Part shown: piece after piece, positions 1 through 12,345 of the stretch
How the letters are laid out: each line of letters opens with the position of its first letter
How positions within the stretch are numbered: the first letter of the stretch is position 1
Assembly (NCBI RefSeq): GCF_037975245.1
Contig: NC_092578.1
Coordinates: 5,023,501 to 5,087,500, forward strand
Direction: 5' to 3'
Source of the DNA: Apostichopus japonicus
Lineage: Eukaryota > Echinodermata > Holothuroidea > Aspidochirotida > Stichopodidae
DNA length: 64,000 nt
Notes under the pieces: model-generated
Told to the model about the DNA's origin: nothing
The model's database searches: none
What the model saw: the letters and a program-made list of their open reading frames with translations, nothing else
Made by a program: the position numbers and the translations under genes

Positions 1-2451
1 GCCGCATACTGAAAGTTGAATGGGGTATGAATACATATTACTGAAATGGCGCCACGGAAGGGCATTAATTGATGAAACTCGGGAATTACTTTAAGACACT
101 CGCGTACTTTCTCAAAGGAATCACACATTGGAAATAATGAAAATATCCACTTTTCATAATAGCTTAACGATCAATGTATACTAATGCTCCCATTATTGGA
201 AATGTGGAATTGAAATGACATTTCGAGATTTCTTCCATTATGTGTTTTTAAAGGGTTTTGCTGTTAATATTTAAGTCAAACGTATAATATCATCTAATTA
301 CCTTTTCTCTCTATTTACGTCTTATTTAAAATAAAATAAACAAAACGTTCAGTTTTGTGTTTCCCAAAGTCCTTTTCACATCGGCTTTGTAATGATTCTT
401 CTCCATAAGTGATCAGATATTTGCGAGGCACATACCTCACCCAATAAATGAGAGCTCTTGGCGTGCTGGTTTCCAAATTCCTTTCACTATTCAAAGTTTT
501 AAAAAAACAAAATGAAGAGAATAGCTAAGCTACAGTTCAATTTGGATGTTTAACCTTAGGCTAGCTATTTTCATATCATGACATGGTGTTAGGCAAGTCC
601 CCCTTCTAATCTCTAAAACTATATGAAATTCATGTTACAAGCCATTGCGTACAAAAAATAACAAGCATGCATTTAATGTAAACTATATACAGCTTCCTAA
701 AGGGCATGGCAGGATCGATTAAGCGTTAATCCTCTTAGCATAAAAGCGTTGCCTTTGCAGAAACATTTTCGTTGATATGTGAAAGTTTTAACATATTTCT
801 TGAAGCTTTCAGTTCCAGAATCTAGGCATGAAGTTCAGCGTTCAAGGTCGCACATTGCCGATATTATTCATCCAGTGGTTGATCTAATTTTCCACATGGT
901 CGACCTTATTTAATAGTTGGTTTAAGTCCCGAAAGCGCCGTGAACACACACACATACACAAAAATGTAGTACCTGGGAACATTTGATTACGAATAAAGTT
1001 TTTGTTACTCAGATAGTTCTCAAGGGCAATGTGGCATAAAAGTAACAAAACAATAGTGACATAAAAAGGTTTGCATTTTGACGAGAGAGCTGATGCTACA
1101 ATGTATTTGCTTCTTTTTGGTAAAAGAAGGAAAAAAAATTAAAGTAAAGAAAAAGTGACAAGGCCATCGATTTTTTTTTTGGCCAAATGCGAAGTTAGCA
1201 GTTTCGTTTATATAGTATTGAAATATCCATGTGGCATCATAAGAAATGGCGATGGTGGTAGTGGTTTAACAGTCAAACACACTTTCAATAACGTTAATAA
1301 CACATGAGCATAGCTCATAATGTTTGGCAAAATTGTGATCGACTTTCTCAAGGAATGCATCTACAATTAGAAAATGCTTTTCAAGCCACTGAAGCAGAAA
1401 GCTTAATGTATCAAAACAAACATAAGCTGTATATGTACTATTATAGGAAAATATCTTATTCATGCATGCGTGTATCTCATGTTTTAGTGCAACATTAACT
1501 TGTTAGTCCAATCATTGGTAGTGTTTTCGTATCCATCTTTACTCTTATAGAACAAAAAAATTGCAAGCTTTAAAGATGAGAATTAAAATGTGAGATGGAA
1601 ATTGAACACACACGCAATATATCAAGAATACGGAAAAAAAAAAAAAAAGGCATTTACATTTTTGTTACGTGATAATGCGTTCTGTATAATTCCAATTAGG
1701 TACAGATTTTTCAAAGTAAGCAGAAACAAGGATGACTTTATCTTTCAAAGTGAATGTATATATCTCTAGCTAAAAGTCAAACGGAACAGGTTTTAACTCG
1801 CATATATAGGAGTGGAACTCATCCATATGACGTCATAGCTTTCAAGAGGTACGGCAGGGCAAGAAAAATACAGCATGAAAGCATATCCAGTGTTGTTGAA
1901 ATTGTTACACGGCCCCAAACCAAATCGTCACTGCATGCGATAATTTCTGAGGGACCGTGGCCCCCGAACAGGGGCAGATCCAGGATCGAAAATTGAGGAT
2001 TGTGCCCCTGCCTTTATTGGAGGAGGGACGGGGGGGGGGGGGTGGGATATGAGTCTTACTAGGTTATAAAATAGGCGTATCATCCGGTGTAAGTTCAAGG
2101 TTGTGCTAATAACAACTTCTATTACTCCCCCCCCCCCCCTCCCCCTCCAACTCCTTATCCGTGCATGCGGATTCCTGGACGCGGTTGGTTAATGATATGC
2201 CGGTACAATAATTCTTTTTTAGTATATGAGTATAATACATGATTTGAAAAATAAAATGCTCGATTAGGCCAATGCATGTGATATGATGAATCCATCACCA
2301 CAACGTCTCATTGCATTGGTCTCAACCTCGATATTTTGTCGGAATTGTTCTATATTCAACTAAAGTATTTGTTTGTGTATTCACTGGGGTCAATCAGGAG
2401 GCCCGTGGAAATATGAGGTAATTAATAATAACATGTTCCATAATTCATTTT
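1..2451. other. Intergenic DNA, no gene recognised
   Basis: AT-rich sequence with only short chance open frames. It includes an A15 run near 1640. At 1969 a CAGGGGCAGATCCAGG word followed by poly-G resembles the left end of the hAT-like elements further on, but no matching right end or target duplication was found. Confidence 0.6.
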
Positions 2452-2523
2452 TATAATATATATATAGCCTATATATATAGCCTATATATATATATAGCTT
2501 ATATATAGCCTATATATATAGCC

Positions 2524-2563
<40 letters not shown>

Positions 2564-2592
2564 CATACATACATGTATGTATATATAGATAT
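2452..2592. repeat. TA-rich microsatellite with TATAGCC interruptions
   Basis: Long (TA)n runs interspersed with several tatagcc units, then a short (CATA)n stretch. Simple sequence; no coding sense. Confidence 0.9.
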
Positions 2593-4811
2593 AAATATGT
2601 AGTCCGCAGCAATATATAGTTCATTATTGATTATGACGTACCTGGATATTCACGCAGCCTTGGACTTAATCATGCATATGCATAAATGATTTTTCGAACA
2701 TTGAGAAAAGTGGGATTACGTGCCAAAAGTCATGTCCATGCCTCTACACACAGACGTACACAGATGATTCATCTTTTTCATGGTGTTATTCTTTTGGCTT
2801 CAATGAAAATCGTAATTATTGCTACCGTCTTAATCTATACTTCGTTGAACGTTTGAGCAAACAATACCAAAATACATAAAAAAATATTGAAGAAAAGGGA
2901 ACACAACTATTATGTATACCAAAGGTATGGATTCCTTGTGACTTCATTGAACTTTTTTTTTTGTTACATTTTGACGGTAACCTAATATTTATCCTTAGGC
3001 GTTTTTTTTTTTTTTTTTACGCAGGTGGTAATTGTTTTAAACCACTGTTTATTTTAATGTATAACTATTTGTGGTTACATTTTCAGGGAGGAAAAGAGGT
3101 GTGTTGGCCAGAATGTCACCCACTTCCCCGAAAATACGCGCAACATATTTATCTTAGCCAATGAGTTGCTTTATAATGTAGATGGCGTCAAGGGAGGAGA
3201 GCGAACAGCTAAGGGTGGGGGAGGGGGAGGGTGAGGATCAAGGGGTGTGAGGGGTGTACTTAAACACCCATTCACACAAACATTCAACATAAGTTATTAG
3301 CATAACCTTGCGTTTAGACCTTATTACTGACCGATAAATTTTTATAGTCTACATTGTGCCTCAGAATGTACCTGTTTTGGCGTTTATCTTTTATATTTCT
3401 GGGCAGGACACTAGACCCCATGATCCCTAATAATTGCTACAAAACCATACATCTGAACAGACGCAAACAGTTTTGCTATAAAAGACTCATTCTTTTGGGC
3501 GTTGACTTTCAACAATTTATGTTAGTAAAAAATACCCCATCGTTCACGATAAAGAGAAAGCCATTCAAAATTCATATTCTGTTATATATACTTTAACTCA
3601 CCAATAGTTTAATAAACACGCCCCAAAGAATGAAATTCGACACAATACGAAAATAGTATCGGCAATATAAATTGAGATATTATATAATAATTTGTGGGAT
3701 GGGAAATGATAGTAATATATTGTTTTATTATAATAAACGGTATGCAGGGGGCGAATCCAGGATTTTGCAAGAAGGGGATATTGCCCTTGGTTGGTTGGTT
3801 AAAGTATCCTCCTATATTGGGGTGTGGGGGGGGGGGAAGCGTCATCCCGTAGAGAAAATTAAAACTTCAACTTTAAGACGTCAACTGAGGGATGTTTCTG
3901 ATGTCTAAACGTAATTTTTTTGCTAATACTACTTTTTTTTTAAATATATTTCGTTTGAGGTTTTAAAGGGGGTGTGTTCGACCCCTCACACAACTCACTC
4001 CCTGTATATGCGCCTGATATCTGGAATTTGATATTACAAAATTTGATGAGAGAGAACGTAACGCCAAAGAGAACGTAGAAATTACGACCAGTTTTTTATA
4101 ATAATAAAAATAATAATTAAACGAATGTTTGTTGTCCCTATATAGGCCTATATGCAAAACGCACGCTGCACGCGTACGGTACCTCTCCTCTGGCTGTTCC
4201 GGTATGTACGCTGTCGCACGGTAGGTTACGTGTTGCATATAGGCTATTTACGGAGGGTGGAAGAAATACTATAAAGAACAGCGACAAGTTCTGAAGACTG
4301 GAAGGCGCTTGTCTTTAGGCATGCATCATTAAGATTCCATTTCTTGAATATAGCATTACTTTAACAGTTACAGGATGTCATATCTTTTTAAATTGCAATG
4401 CTGACGAATTTCTCCTACAAACGGTGGAATATCCTATCCAAGTTGGATTGGAGGTAAAGCGTGGGAGGGGAAAGAGAGGGGTGGGGGGGGGAGTCCGAGA
4501 AGAAAGAAGAAGAAGAGAATACTTGTTTGGTACATTTAAAGGCCTAAACTTTTATCACTTCTTGAACTGCAGTATTGGCAAATAGGGGGCAGTCTACCGA
4601 ATATCATGTTAACAACATGAAAGCATAGACACACCTATATTTCACCCCTGTACCACTAACATATGCCGCCAGCTCACTGACAAAAATCCCTCAGCTCACC
4701 ACCCCCCCCCCCCCCCGATCCGCTCTTCACATATGCGTACCACACGTGAAGCAATATGAAATACAACAGTCAAAACCTTCTGCAAACGAAAAAATATATT
4801 ACCTTATATAT

Positions 4812-4842
<31 letters not shown>

Positions 4843-5261
4843 GTTTAGTTTAGTTTAAGGGTATTACGAAATATTCACTTTCACGGAAGATGTTCAAAAC
4901 AACTGATTAACACTCGGAAAAAGTCTGTTTTCATGGAATGAAGTTATATCTACGAATCCGCGTGTCTTTTCCGGAAACCAGACCAAAGATGACAAGGCTG
5001 TCGGAGAAATTGATGAGAATTCAGATGAAGTTGTCTTAAAACACACATTGGGGTGTTCTCTGTAACGCCAATATTTCTTGAAATCAATACAAACATAATA
5101 ATAACGGGAAATATATGCGTGAAGGTAAGGTCCAGACGCTTTCTGCTTAGGATAAAGTTGCTAAAACCGACGGAAACCATTTAGATACTAACATGCTTTC
5201 AGCATCAGCAATGGAAAAGTACTGTATGTATTTATACACACACACACATTTTTGTCAATGT
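2593..5261. other. Intergenic DNA with homopolymer runs and a possible hAT-like fragment
   Basis: No gene recognised. At 3745 CAGGGGGCGAATCCAGGA followed by poly-G looks like a hAT-type left end, and TATGCGCCTG ending near 4014 could be a right end. The flanking 8-mers do not match, so the element is not demonstrated. A (TA)n tract lies at 4804-4842, followed by short TAGTT repeats. Confidence 0.5.
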
Positions 5262-5268
5262 GTATATA

Positions 5269-5307
<39 letters not shown>

Positions 5308-5431
5308 ATATATATATATATATAAATATATATATATATAGATATACATATATATATTCAATTATATATATATATATATATAAATATATATATATATAGA
5401 TATACATATATATATATATATCAATTATATT

Positions 5432-5464
<33 letters not shown>

Positions 5465-5494
5465 GTAAATGATATATATATATATATATATATC

Positions 5495-5528
<34 letters not shown>

Positions 5529-5540
5529 CATATATATATA

Positions 5541-5582
<42 letters not shown>

Positions 5583-5612
5583 CTATATATATATAGGCTA
5601 TATATATATATA
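5262..5612. repeat. Long TA microsatellite block
   Basis: About 350 bp of (TA)n broken by single-base changes and short ATAAATA or TAGATA interruptions. It ends with two TATAGGCTATA units like those at 2452-2592. Confidence 0.92.
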
Positions 5613-5757
5613 CATTGAAAATAAAAATGTATTTAAGAAGAAAAAAACCTTTTTAGAAGTCACACAAGCAATAATTTCTTAAAAATGAAAAACATGATAT
5701 GAAATGCTAAATTAGTAAGAAGACATCGAGATACGGTCACCGGCGAATGAGCTATAC

Positions 5758-6475
5758 GACAATGATATTATACAGTGCATGATAATGTGATGATGTTTGT
5801 TTTAAGATGCGATGGATGGTGTTGTTACAACTTGCATTGATACTGTTATAACAAGTGATGATGATTCTATGACATAAGGTGGCGATGTCATAACTTAGGT
5901 AGGTGATATTATAACATACGGTCATGATAATGATGATATAATATACGATAAAGATCTTATAGCATAATAAGATGATGGTATAACATACAATGATGATGCT
6001 ATAAGATTTGGTGATGATGCTATGACATACGAAGATGATGCTATAACATACTATGATGATGCTATTATATACGATGATGGTGATGTCATAACATACGAAG
6101 ATGATGCTGTAGTACACGATGATGATGTTCTAACATATCATGATGATGTTATAACATACTGATGTTATAACATATTGATGTTATCATAGCATATCATTTA
6201 TGATGTTATAACTTACGTTGATGATGCTATGACATACGATGATGATGGTCTAACATTGCATGATGATGCTATAATATACGTTGATGATGCTATAACATAC
6301 GACGATGATGCTATAATATACGATGATGATGCTATAACATACGATGACGGATGCTATAATACACGATGATGATGCTATAACAAACGACGATGATGCTATA
6401 ATATACGATAATGATGTCTTGAAATATGATGATGCTATAATATACGATGATGATGCTATAACATACGATAATGAT
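5758..6475. repeat. Minisatellite, ~21-bp unit GATGATGATGCTATAACATAC
   Basis: About 720 bp of diverged tandem units of the form GATGATGATGCTATAAyATAC. Divergence is greater at the left and units are cleaner at 6240-6475. Because 21 bp is a multiple of three, open frames arise on both strands; these are repeat artefacts. Confidence 0.9.
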
Positions 6476-6476
6476 G

Positions 6477-6512
<36 letters not shown>

Positions 6513-6513
<1 letters not shown>

Positions 6514-7621
6514 GTATTTATGTAATCTTGTGTATATGTTCTATTATACAAAACCAGGCAAGCTTTTTTTCCATTATGTCGACGGAAGAAAAAAAAAACG
6601 TTTTCTTTATTAGAGACTTCACCTAGCAATCGATCCAGTTTTAGTTTGGGAGTACACCAACAATTTAGAACCAGGGAAGAAGTAAATTGGATGATACATG
6701 CAAAGGAACAATTCATTCTGTATGGAAAAATCAATTTTCTTCTATGAAAATAAAAACCAATTTATCTTCCATCCAAGGCTTTCTAACGATCGTATTTTTG
6801 GTATTTCTTCTTTCTTTCCATTTTTTCCTGTTTTTCTTCTAAAGATATATTGGAATAAGACGTATCCCGTGGGTTTCGATACATGTTAGTGCGAATTGAA
6901 GCTATACTATGGATGGGGAAGCTATACTCTCACTTTTTTGGACCCTGGACGTGCAAAAAAAAATAGAGAGCAAAGTACACATATTTGGCTTGCGCGTTTG
7001 TATTTACTGCATGATCGCGTGGAACTTATACATTCTGCTATGTCACTTAGCCAAACGAATAGGCCAGACATTTACCTGTCGAAGAGGTTCGTATATATGG
7101 GTAACAGCTGTTTATGTATAGTAATTCCCCCAGTTAAGTAAGGAACAAACGATATAGTAGCAAAAACCAAAAAAAAACAAACAGAAAATATTATCGGTAA
7201 TTTGTAGTAAGAATGGAATGTATGGAACGCGAAAATGGACAAGATATATGATGATGTGAAAATGTGGCTGTTGTGGTTGCAACTATATATGTGTGGTGAC
7301 GATAGAAAGCTCTAATTGGTCCAAGGGGAGGGTTGTAAGAGAACCATTGGTCCAGATAACTATTATATGAAATTATATGAAATAAAAACAGCCCATCCCG
7401 TTATATTAAGTTTGAGAGTTTAGGTATATCATACTACTCAAATCTTAAAGATAACACTCTCTATAAATGAACTGATTGTGAAGCACCTTCGATAAAAGTT
7501 TGGAATAAAATTGTCACACAGTAGAATACCAACAGGCGGAAGTGAGTACCTATATCCATTCCCCCTTCTGTTCGTACAAAAATCCTATACGGGTTTCAAT
7601 ATTTTTGTTTTATTTTTGTTA
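6513..7621. other. Intergenic DNA, nothing recognised
   Basis: AT-rich spacer between the TA run that ends at about 6512 and the first hAT-like element. Short open frames show no recognisable protein family. Confidence 0.5.
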
Positions 7622-9125
7622 CAGGGGCGGGATTTGAGTTGTGAAAGTGGGGGGGCAAACCTGCCAGCAAGACTATCTAAGCGGAGCGCCACCATCGGTT
7701 GGCGCGGAGCGTACAAGAAATTTTTTGGCTTTACAAACCCTCCAGATGGCCGGAAACGGCACTTCCCGAGTGCTCTAAGCTGCATGTACCCATCCTTAAA
7801 ATATGGATCTCATGTCTGCAATTGTATCTAGATAGTTAATTATCGTTTAAAAATTTGAAGAGGATTGATAGTAGAACATATGGTCAGATGGTGATGTACA
7901 ACTTTTGTTATACGTCACTATCTAAGCGGAGCGCCATCATCGGTTGGCAAGGAGCGTCGAAATTTTCGATGAAAGGTACCCTTAGATCGGTAAAATTAAC
8001 ACCCATATAGGCTTTAAATTGCATCTAAACAATTAATGAACGTGTGTAATGTTAGGGAGGACGGATAGAAGAACTTATATGGTGATGTACAACTGAAGCT
8101 TATACGTCACTATTTAGACGGTGCACCACCATCAGTTGGCGCGGCGCGTCGAAATTTAAGCAGAAAGGAAATCCTAGATCAGCAAAAATGACACCTCTGG
8201 TAACAATAAATCGCATCTAGACAGTTCTTTCCCCCTAAAATTATTAGTATATTGTGCATTGGACCAATCAAAAATATGTTCAGCACCCACTTTGAAATTC
8301 TCCCCGCGGTCCCCACTTCTTGGATAACTTGGCAAATATTGGGGGCTGAACGAACATACCTTTACCCCCCCCCCAAACTTTTTTCATGGGGGATAAGCCC
8401 CTCAAGTTCACCGGTTCCGTCGCCACTGAAGTCGAGGCGGGGTGACTTTTTGGATTTTACAATGCGACTAGGTGCAACATGGAGCAATATATTAACGGGT
8501 CATTTCATAGTACTGGCTGAGATTTGAAAATGAAATTATTACCTGGCAGTACCAGCATTATGTTTGAACTATTGCCAGATTATCAGGCAACATAGAAATT
8601 CATAATAAATACTTGAATGTTACTTACTGTTAATGAAGGGCTAGACCACTGGGGGTGGGGTGGGGTGGGGAGTGTGTCATGTGTCAGTGTATTGCATTTA
8701 ATTATTGATATACCCGATATGCAATTCTGGCTTTGTAAATCGTTTCTCTGGATTTAGTTATTCAACGCATTCAGTAGAGCAGCAACGTTTAAAACCAATT
8801 CCTGAAGCTAGCACTGTAGCACATGCCGTGGATTCATCACATGCAGAATTGAATCGCTAGTGTGTTAGCTCCAGGATTCGTAACCTGTGCTGCGGACCAT
8901 GTGCTAGCTCCAGCTTCAGTTATTCATGCTACATGTTACGATGTTAAACACAAATTTGACTTAGATTCGAAACAAATAGGCCTATTGGATAGCTGTTGTG
9001 GGGGAATAATTTCGACTAGGGTTGTGCACATTTGTCTGCAAAAGCGACAAAAAAACTAAAGCGACTAAGGTTTGGGAAAAAGTGGGGGGCCAAATGCCCC
9101 CTCTTGCCCCCCCGTAATCCCGCCC

Positions 9126-9128
<3 letters not shown>
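7622..9128. mobile_element. Probable hAT-like non-autonomous element or composite of several
   Basis: The left end CAGGGGCGGGATT at 7622 and the right end AATCCCGCCCATG ending at 9128 are inverted complements apart from one base. Inside, three copies of the GCGGAGCG core lie at about 7673, 7917 and 8107, linked by a repeated GTGATGTACAAC...TATACGTCACTAT segment. A separate right-end-like CCGTCGCCACTG stops at 8428. The flanking 8-mers (TTTTGTTA and a TA microsatellite) do not match, so this may be two elements that have recombined rather than one insertion. Confidence 0.45.
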
Positions 9129-9173
<45 letters not shown>

Positions 9174-9182
9174 ATATATATA
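9129..9182. repeat. TA microsatellite
   Basis: (TA)n with one TACATATACATA interruption, directly abutting the transposon end at 9128. Confidence 0.9.
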
Positions 9183-9294
9183 GTAACTACAATGGACTGG
9201 AGACGATTTTACTTCCACTGGAGTAAAAGCGATTGAAATTCAGGACGATTACTTATTGATTGCATTAGACACAGACCTGTTTTCAGCTTACATA

Positions 9295-9667
9295 CAGTGG
9301 CGGAGCTAGGGATATTGGTCGGGGGGGGGGGCGAGAATGGTCTGTAGGGGCGCTTTCGACACTAAGCGGAGCGCCACCACAAGTTGGCGCGGAGCGTACA
9401 GAAAATTTTTGAGTAAAGATACTCCGTAGATCGCCGGAAATGACCCTTTCAAGGCCTTGCTAATTTGCAGATAAACGAAAAATAAATAGGTGTCATCGCC
9501 AACAAAATGTGACAAATGTCAATAGGTAGATTAGAGCGCAATAAAAAGTCAATAATTGTGAATAAGTAAAAAGTGATAAAAAGCTGAAAAGGGCGCCAGC
9601 AGTCCATTGAGTCCGTCAGGGGGGGGGGGGGCATCCGCCCCCTGGCTGTATGGACGCTCCGCCACTG
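9295..9667. mobile_element. hAT-type MITE, 373 bp, with perfect 12-bp TIRs and 8-bp TSD
   Basis: Starts CAGTGGCGGAGC and ends GCTCCGCCACTG, a perfect 12-bp terminal inverted repeat. It is flanked on both sides by CTTACATA (9287-9294 and 9668-9675), an 8-bp target-site duplication typical of hAT elements, as is the CAGTG terminus. The interior has the shared core AAGCGGAGCGCCACCAC followed by TTGGCGCGGAGCG, and poly-G tracts near each end. There is no transposase, so it is non-autonomous. Confidence 0.93.
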
Positions 9668-9675
9668 CTTACATA

Positions 9676-11344
9676 CCGAAGCAAACCATAAATTCATAAA
9701 CTTAACTTCGATTATTGTAGGCTCTTTTTAATTTGTGAAATACTTAAAGCGATGCAATGTGAATATAATCATATATTTGAAGATTCCTCGATGGTGAATG
9801 GTCTTTTTTTCTGGGAATGGAGACTTGAATGTTCGGCGTTGCGGTGAATAACAATAAAACTCGAGTACGCATGCAAGCTTTTGGGTATCATACCCTTTGA
9901 AACTAACCGAACTAGTAGGCGAGGTCACAGTTCAAAGCGATGAATTTAAAGTTTGAGCCATAACGACTTGAAATCGAACTCGCTATCGAGAAATACAGTC
10001 TCGCGTGATATTCAGTTTAAATGGCGGCTTGCAGCAGACCAAAACATTTCCAAGTCACTTTCATGCACGCAAATTCGGGTGCGCAGCTAAAGCAGTGGCG
10101 CTATTAAACTATACGAGTATTATCTTTAAAAAAATTAGAATTTGAACACGACGTGGTATTGTTAGGTTCACGCTGCATGAACCACTGTGTTAAAACTGCA
10201 CTATAGAACTACCATGGGCAAGCACTGAGCCACCTTCCAGCTTGAAATATCGTTGTTGAGATATAAATTTTAAATTAAATCCTTTTAAATCAAGCAGGTC
10301 GTAGGGGTGAAGGAGTAGGATTCGCAGTATTTGTACATTCGCTCGAAAAAGTTAACCATTGTCGGAAAAAAAGTATCTCAAATGATCTAATTCGGTGATT
10401 GCTTTGTCATATTTTCAGTCATCATCGTTTTGTTTTTCTGCCATGTTTTTAAAAGTATCAAAGATCATCTAGCAGCTTGGAAAGTGACGCACTAATTGTG
10501 TAAGCCTATGTGGCAATGAAAAGTATAGGCTATACGGTCATCTCGAAGCCTGTATTATTATCGAGCAGACGGAAAACGGTTTGAGTTAGAATAGTACTGT
10601 TCACATTGACACAGCCAGCGGAAGAAGGTTCAATTTGGGTTGGGGACTTGGGGTTGGGTGGGGGTGGGACGTTTTCACTTCGATCTGAGTGGACCAAAAA
10701 CACCCCTAAATGTCCCGATCAAAATCGAATTAATTGCTGATATCAGCCAATGAATTGGTGATATATAATTGTTGATATCATCAAATATCGAATAAAAAGT
10801 GAAACGGCTTGCCATACGCCACACCCATGTAGACGAAACAGACAACGTATAAACAACGTATAAACTTACGAGAATACGGTAATGAACGATCATTGATATC
10901 AATATCAGAAAAAAAAAATATATATTACAACCCCCCGCTCCAAAAAAAAAAAAACACATGTGGGTCCGAAATATAACTATGTGCTGTCAATCATTTCTCT
11001 AATTATATTTTAATGTTTTGTTTACTGTTGAACCAATTTATTTTTTGAGCCCCTGGATTTTTTTTTCGCCATGCGACCTCTAAAAATTTGCCATTTATTA
11101 GGTTTTCCTTCGAAGGGATGTAATAATTTCCCAGAAACATGAACCAATTACCGTCATTTGTTTGTCATATTTTCAAAGAAAACTTATTACACAACCAAAT
11201 AACATTGGAGTGAAAAATCTCCCACGAAGCTGGCATTGTTAATAAATAATTTACTGCGGTTCGACTGTTTCTAGGAAGCACAAAACTGTTTAATTTAGCA
11301 AACGCAAAACAATAATAATAATTAGTAAATAAAGATAAGATAAA
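9676..11344. other. Intergenic DNA, no gene recognised
   Basis: AT-rich sequence without repeats that I could pair up or open frames with recognisable homology. Confidence 0.5.
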
Positions 11345-11515
<171 letters not shown>

Positions 11516-12337
11516 GACGTAACGATAAGGAACCGACTCAATTTAAAGATGTTTCCGACTGCAATAAATGATCTATTCATTCTCCTTTTTATTTGGGGGG
11601 GGGGGGGAATTACATGAAACTGCATTGTTTTCGGGATCCATCTGTAACATCTAAGGTCCTTATGAAAAAAAAGTCCACTTTATCATTTTGTTCTCCCCCA
11701 TCGCATTGTGTTAATTTTTTGTTGTCAAACCTTGTGTATAATTAACGGCTGCTCTTCGGGAAAATTCAAGACCAATGAGAGCACAAATATTGTCACGCAG
11801 TTATGAATACAAAGCAAATAGATATAGCCAAAAAATGCCCCCCCCCCCCAATTAAACATACATAAATACATAAAAAAAATTAACTAAAAAAAAAACAACG
11901 ATTTTGGCCCTTTCAAATCCCTTTCCTACTGACTTTTTGGTTATCCGAAAGGGAAAACCATGGAGTCACTTTAACGGACCTTGCAAAATTGTGAGGGGGG
12001 GGGGGGGACGGATTTCAAAGTCGGCAATGACTGTCTAGCCATAAATTATTTTTCCCCACCGCCCCCCCTCCAATTAACTCATTTTTTAGGCGCGGGTGAG
12101 AGTTCTTTAAACATAGCATACCCTATCGCATCTTATGTCACTTTGCAGTCTCATGAAAATAATAACGAATTCGAATGCATATAAATAATGCATGTTGTGA
12201 GCATGTGAAGAAACACATTCTTGCCCACTTTCTTCGTAACTTATTCCGTTGCTGAGATATTAACTTGTAAAAATATTATGAATCTCGATCTTATATTCTA
12301 TCCAAAAGATATACAAAATCCCTTACATATATGTACA
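11516..12337. other. Intergenic DNA, no gene recognised
   Basis: AT-rich with poly-C and poly-G tracts (about 11838 and 11996). Nothing coding seen. Confidence 0.5.
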
Positions 12338-12345
12338 GTTGTATG

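Noticed and set aside
3745-4014. hAT-like element with CAGGGGGCGAATCCAGG left end
   Set aside because: The candidate right end GCGCCTG does not give a matching 8-bp flank (ACGGTATG versus ATATCTGG), so the boundaries are unproven.
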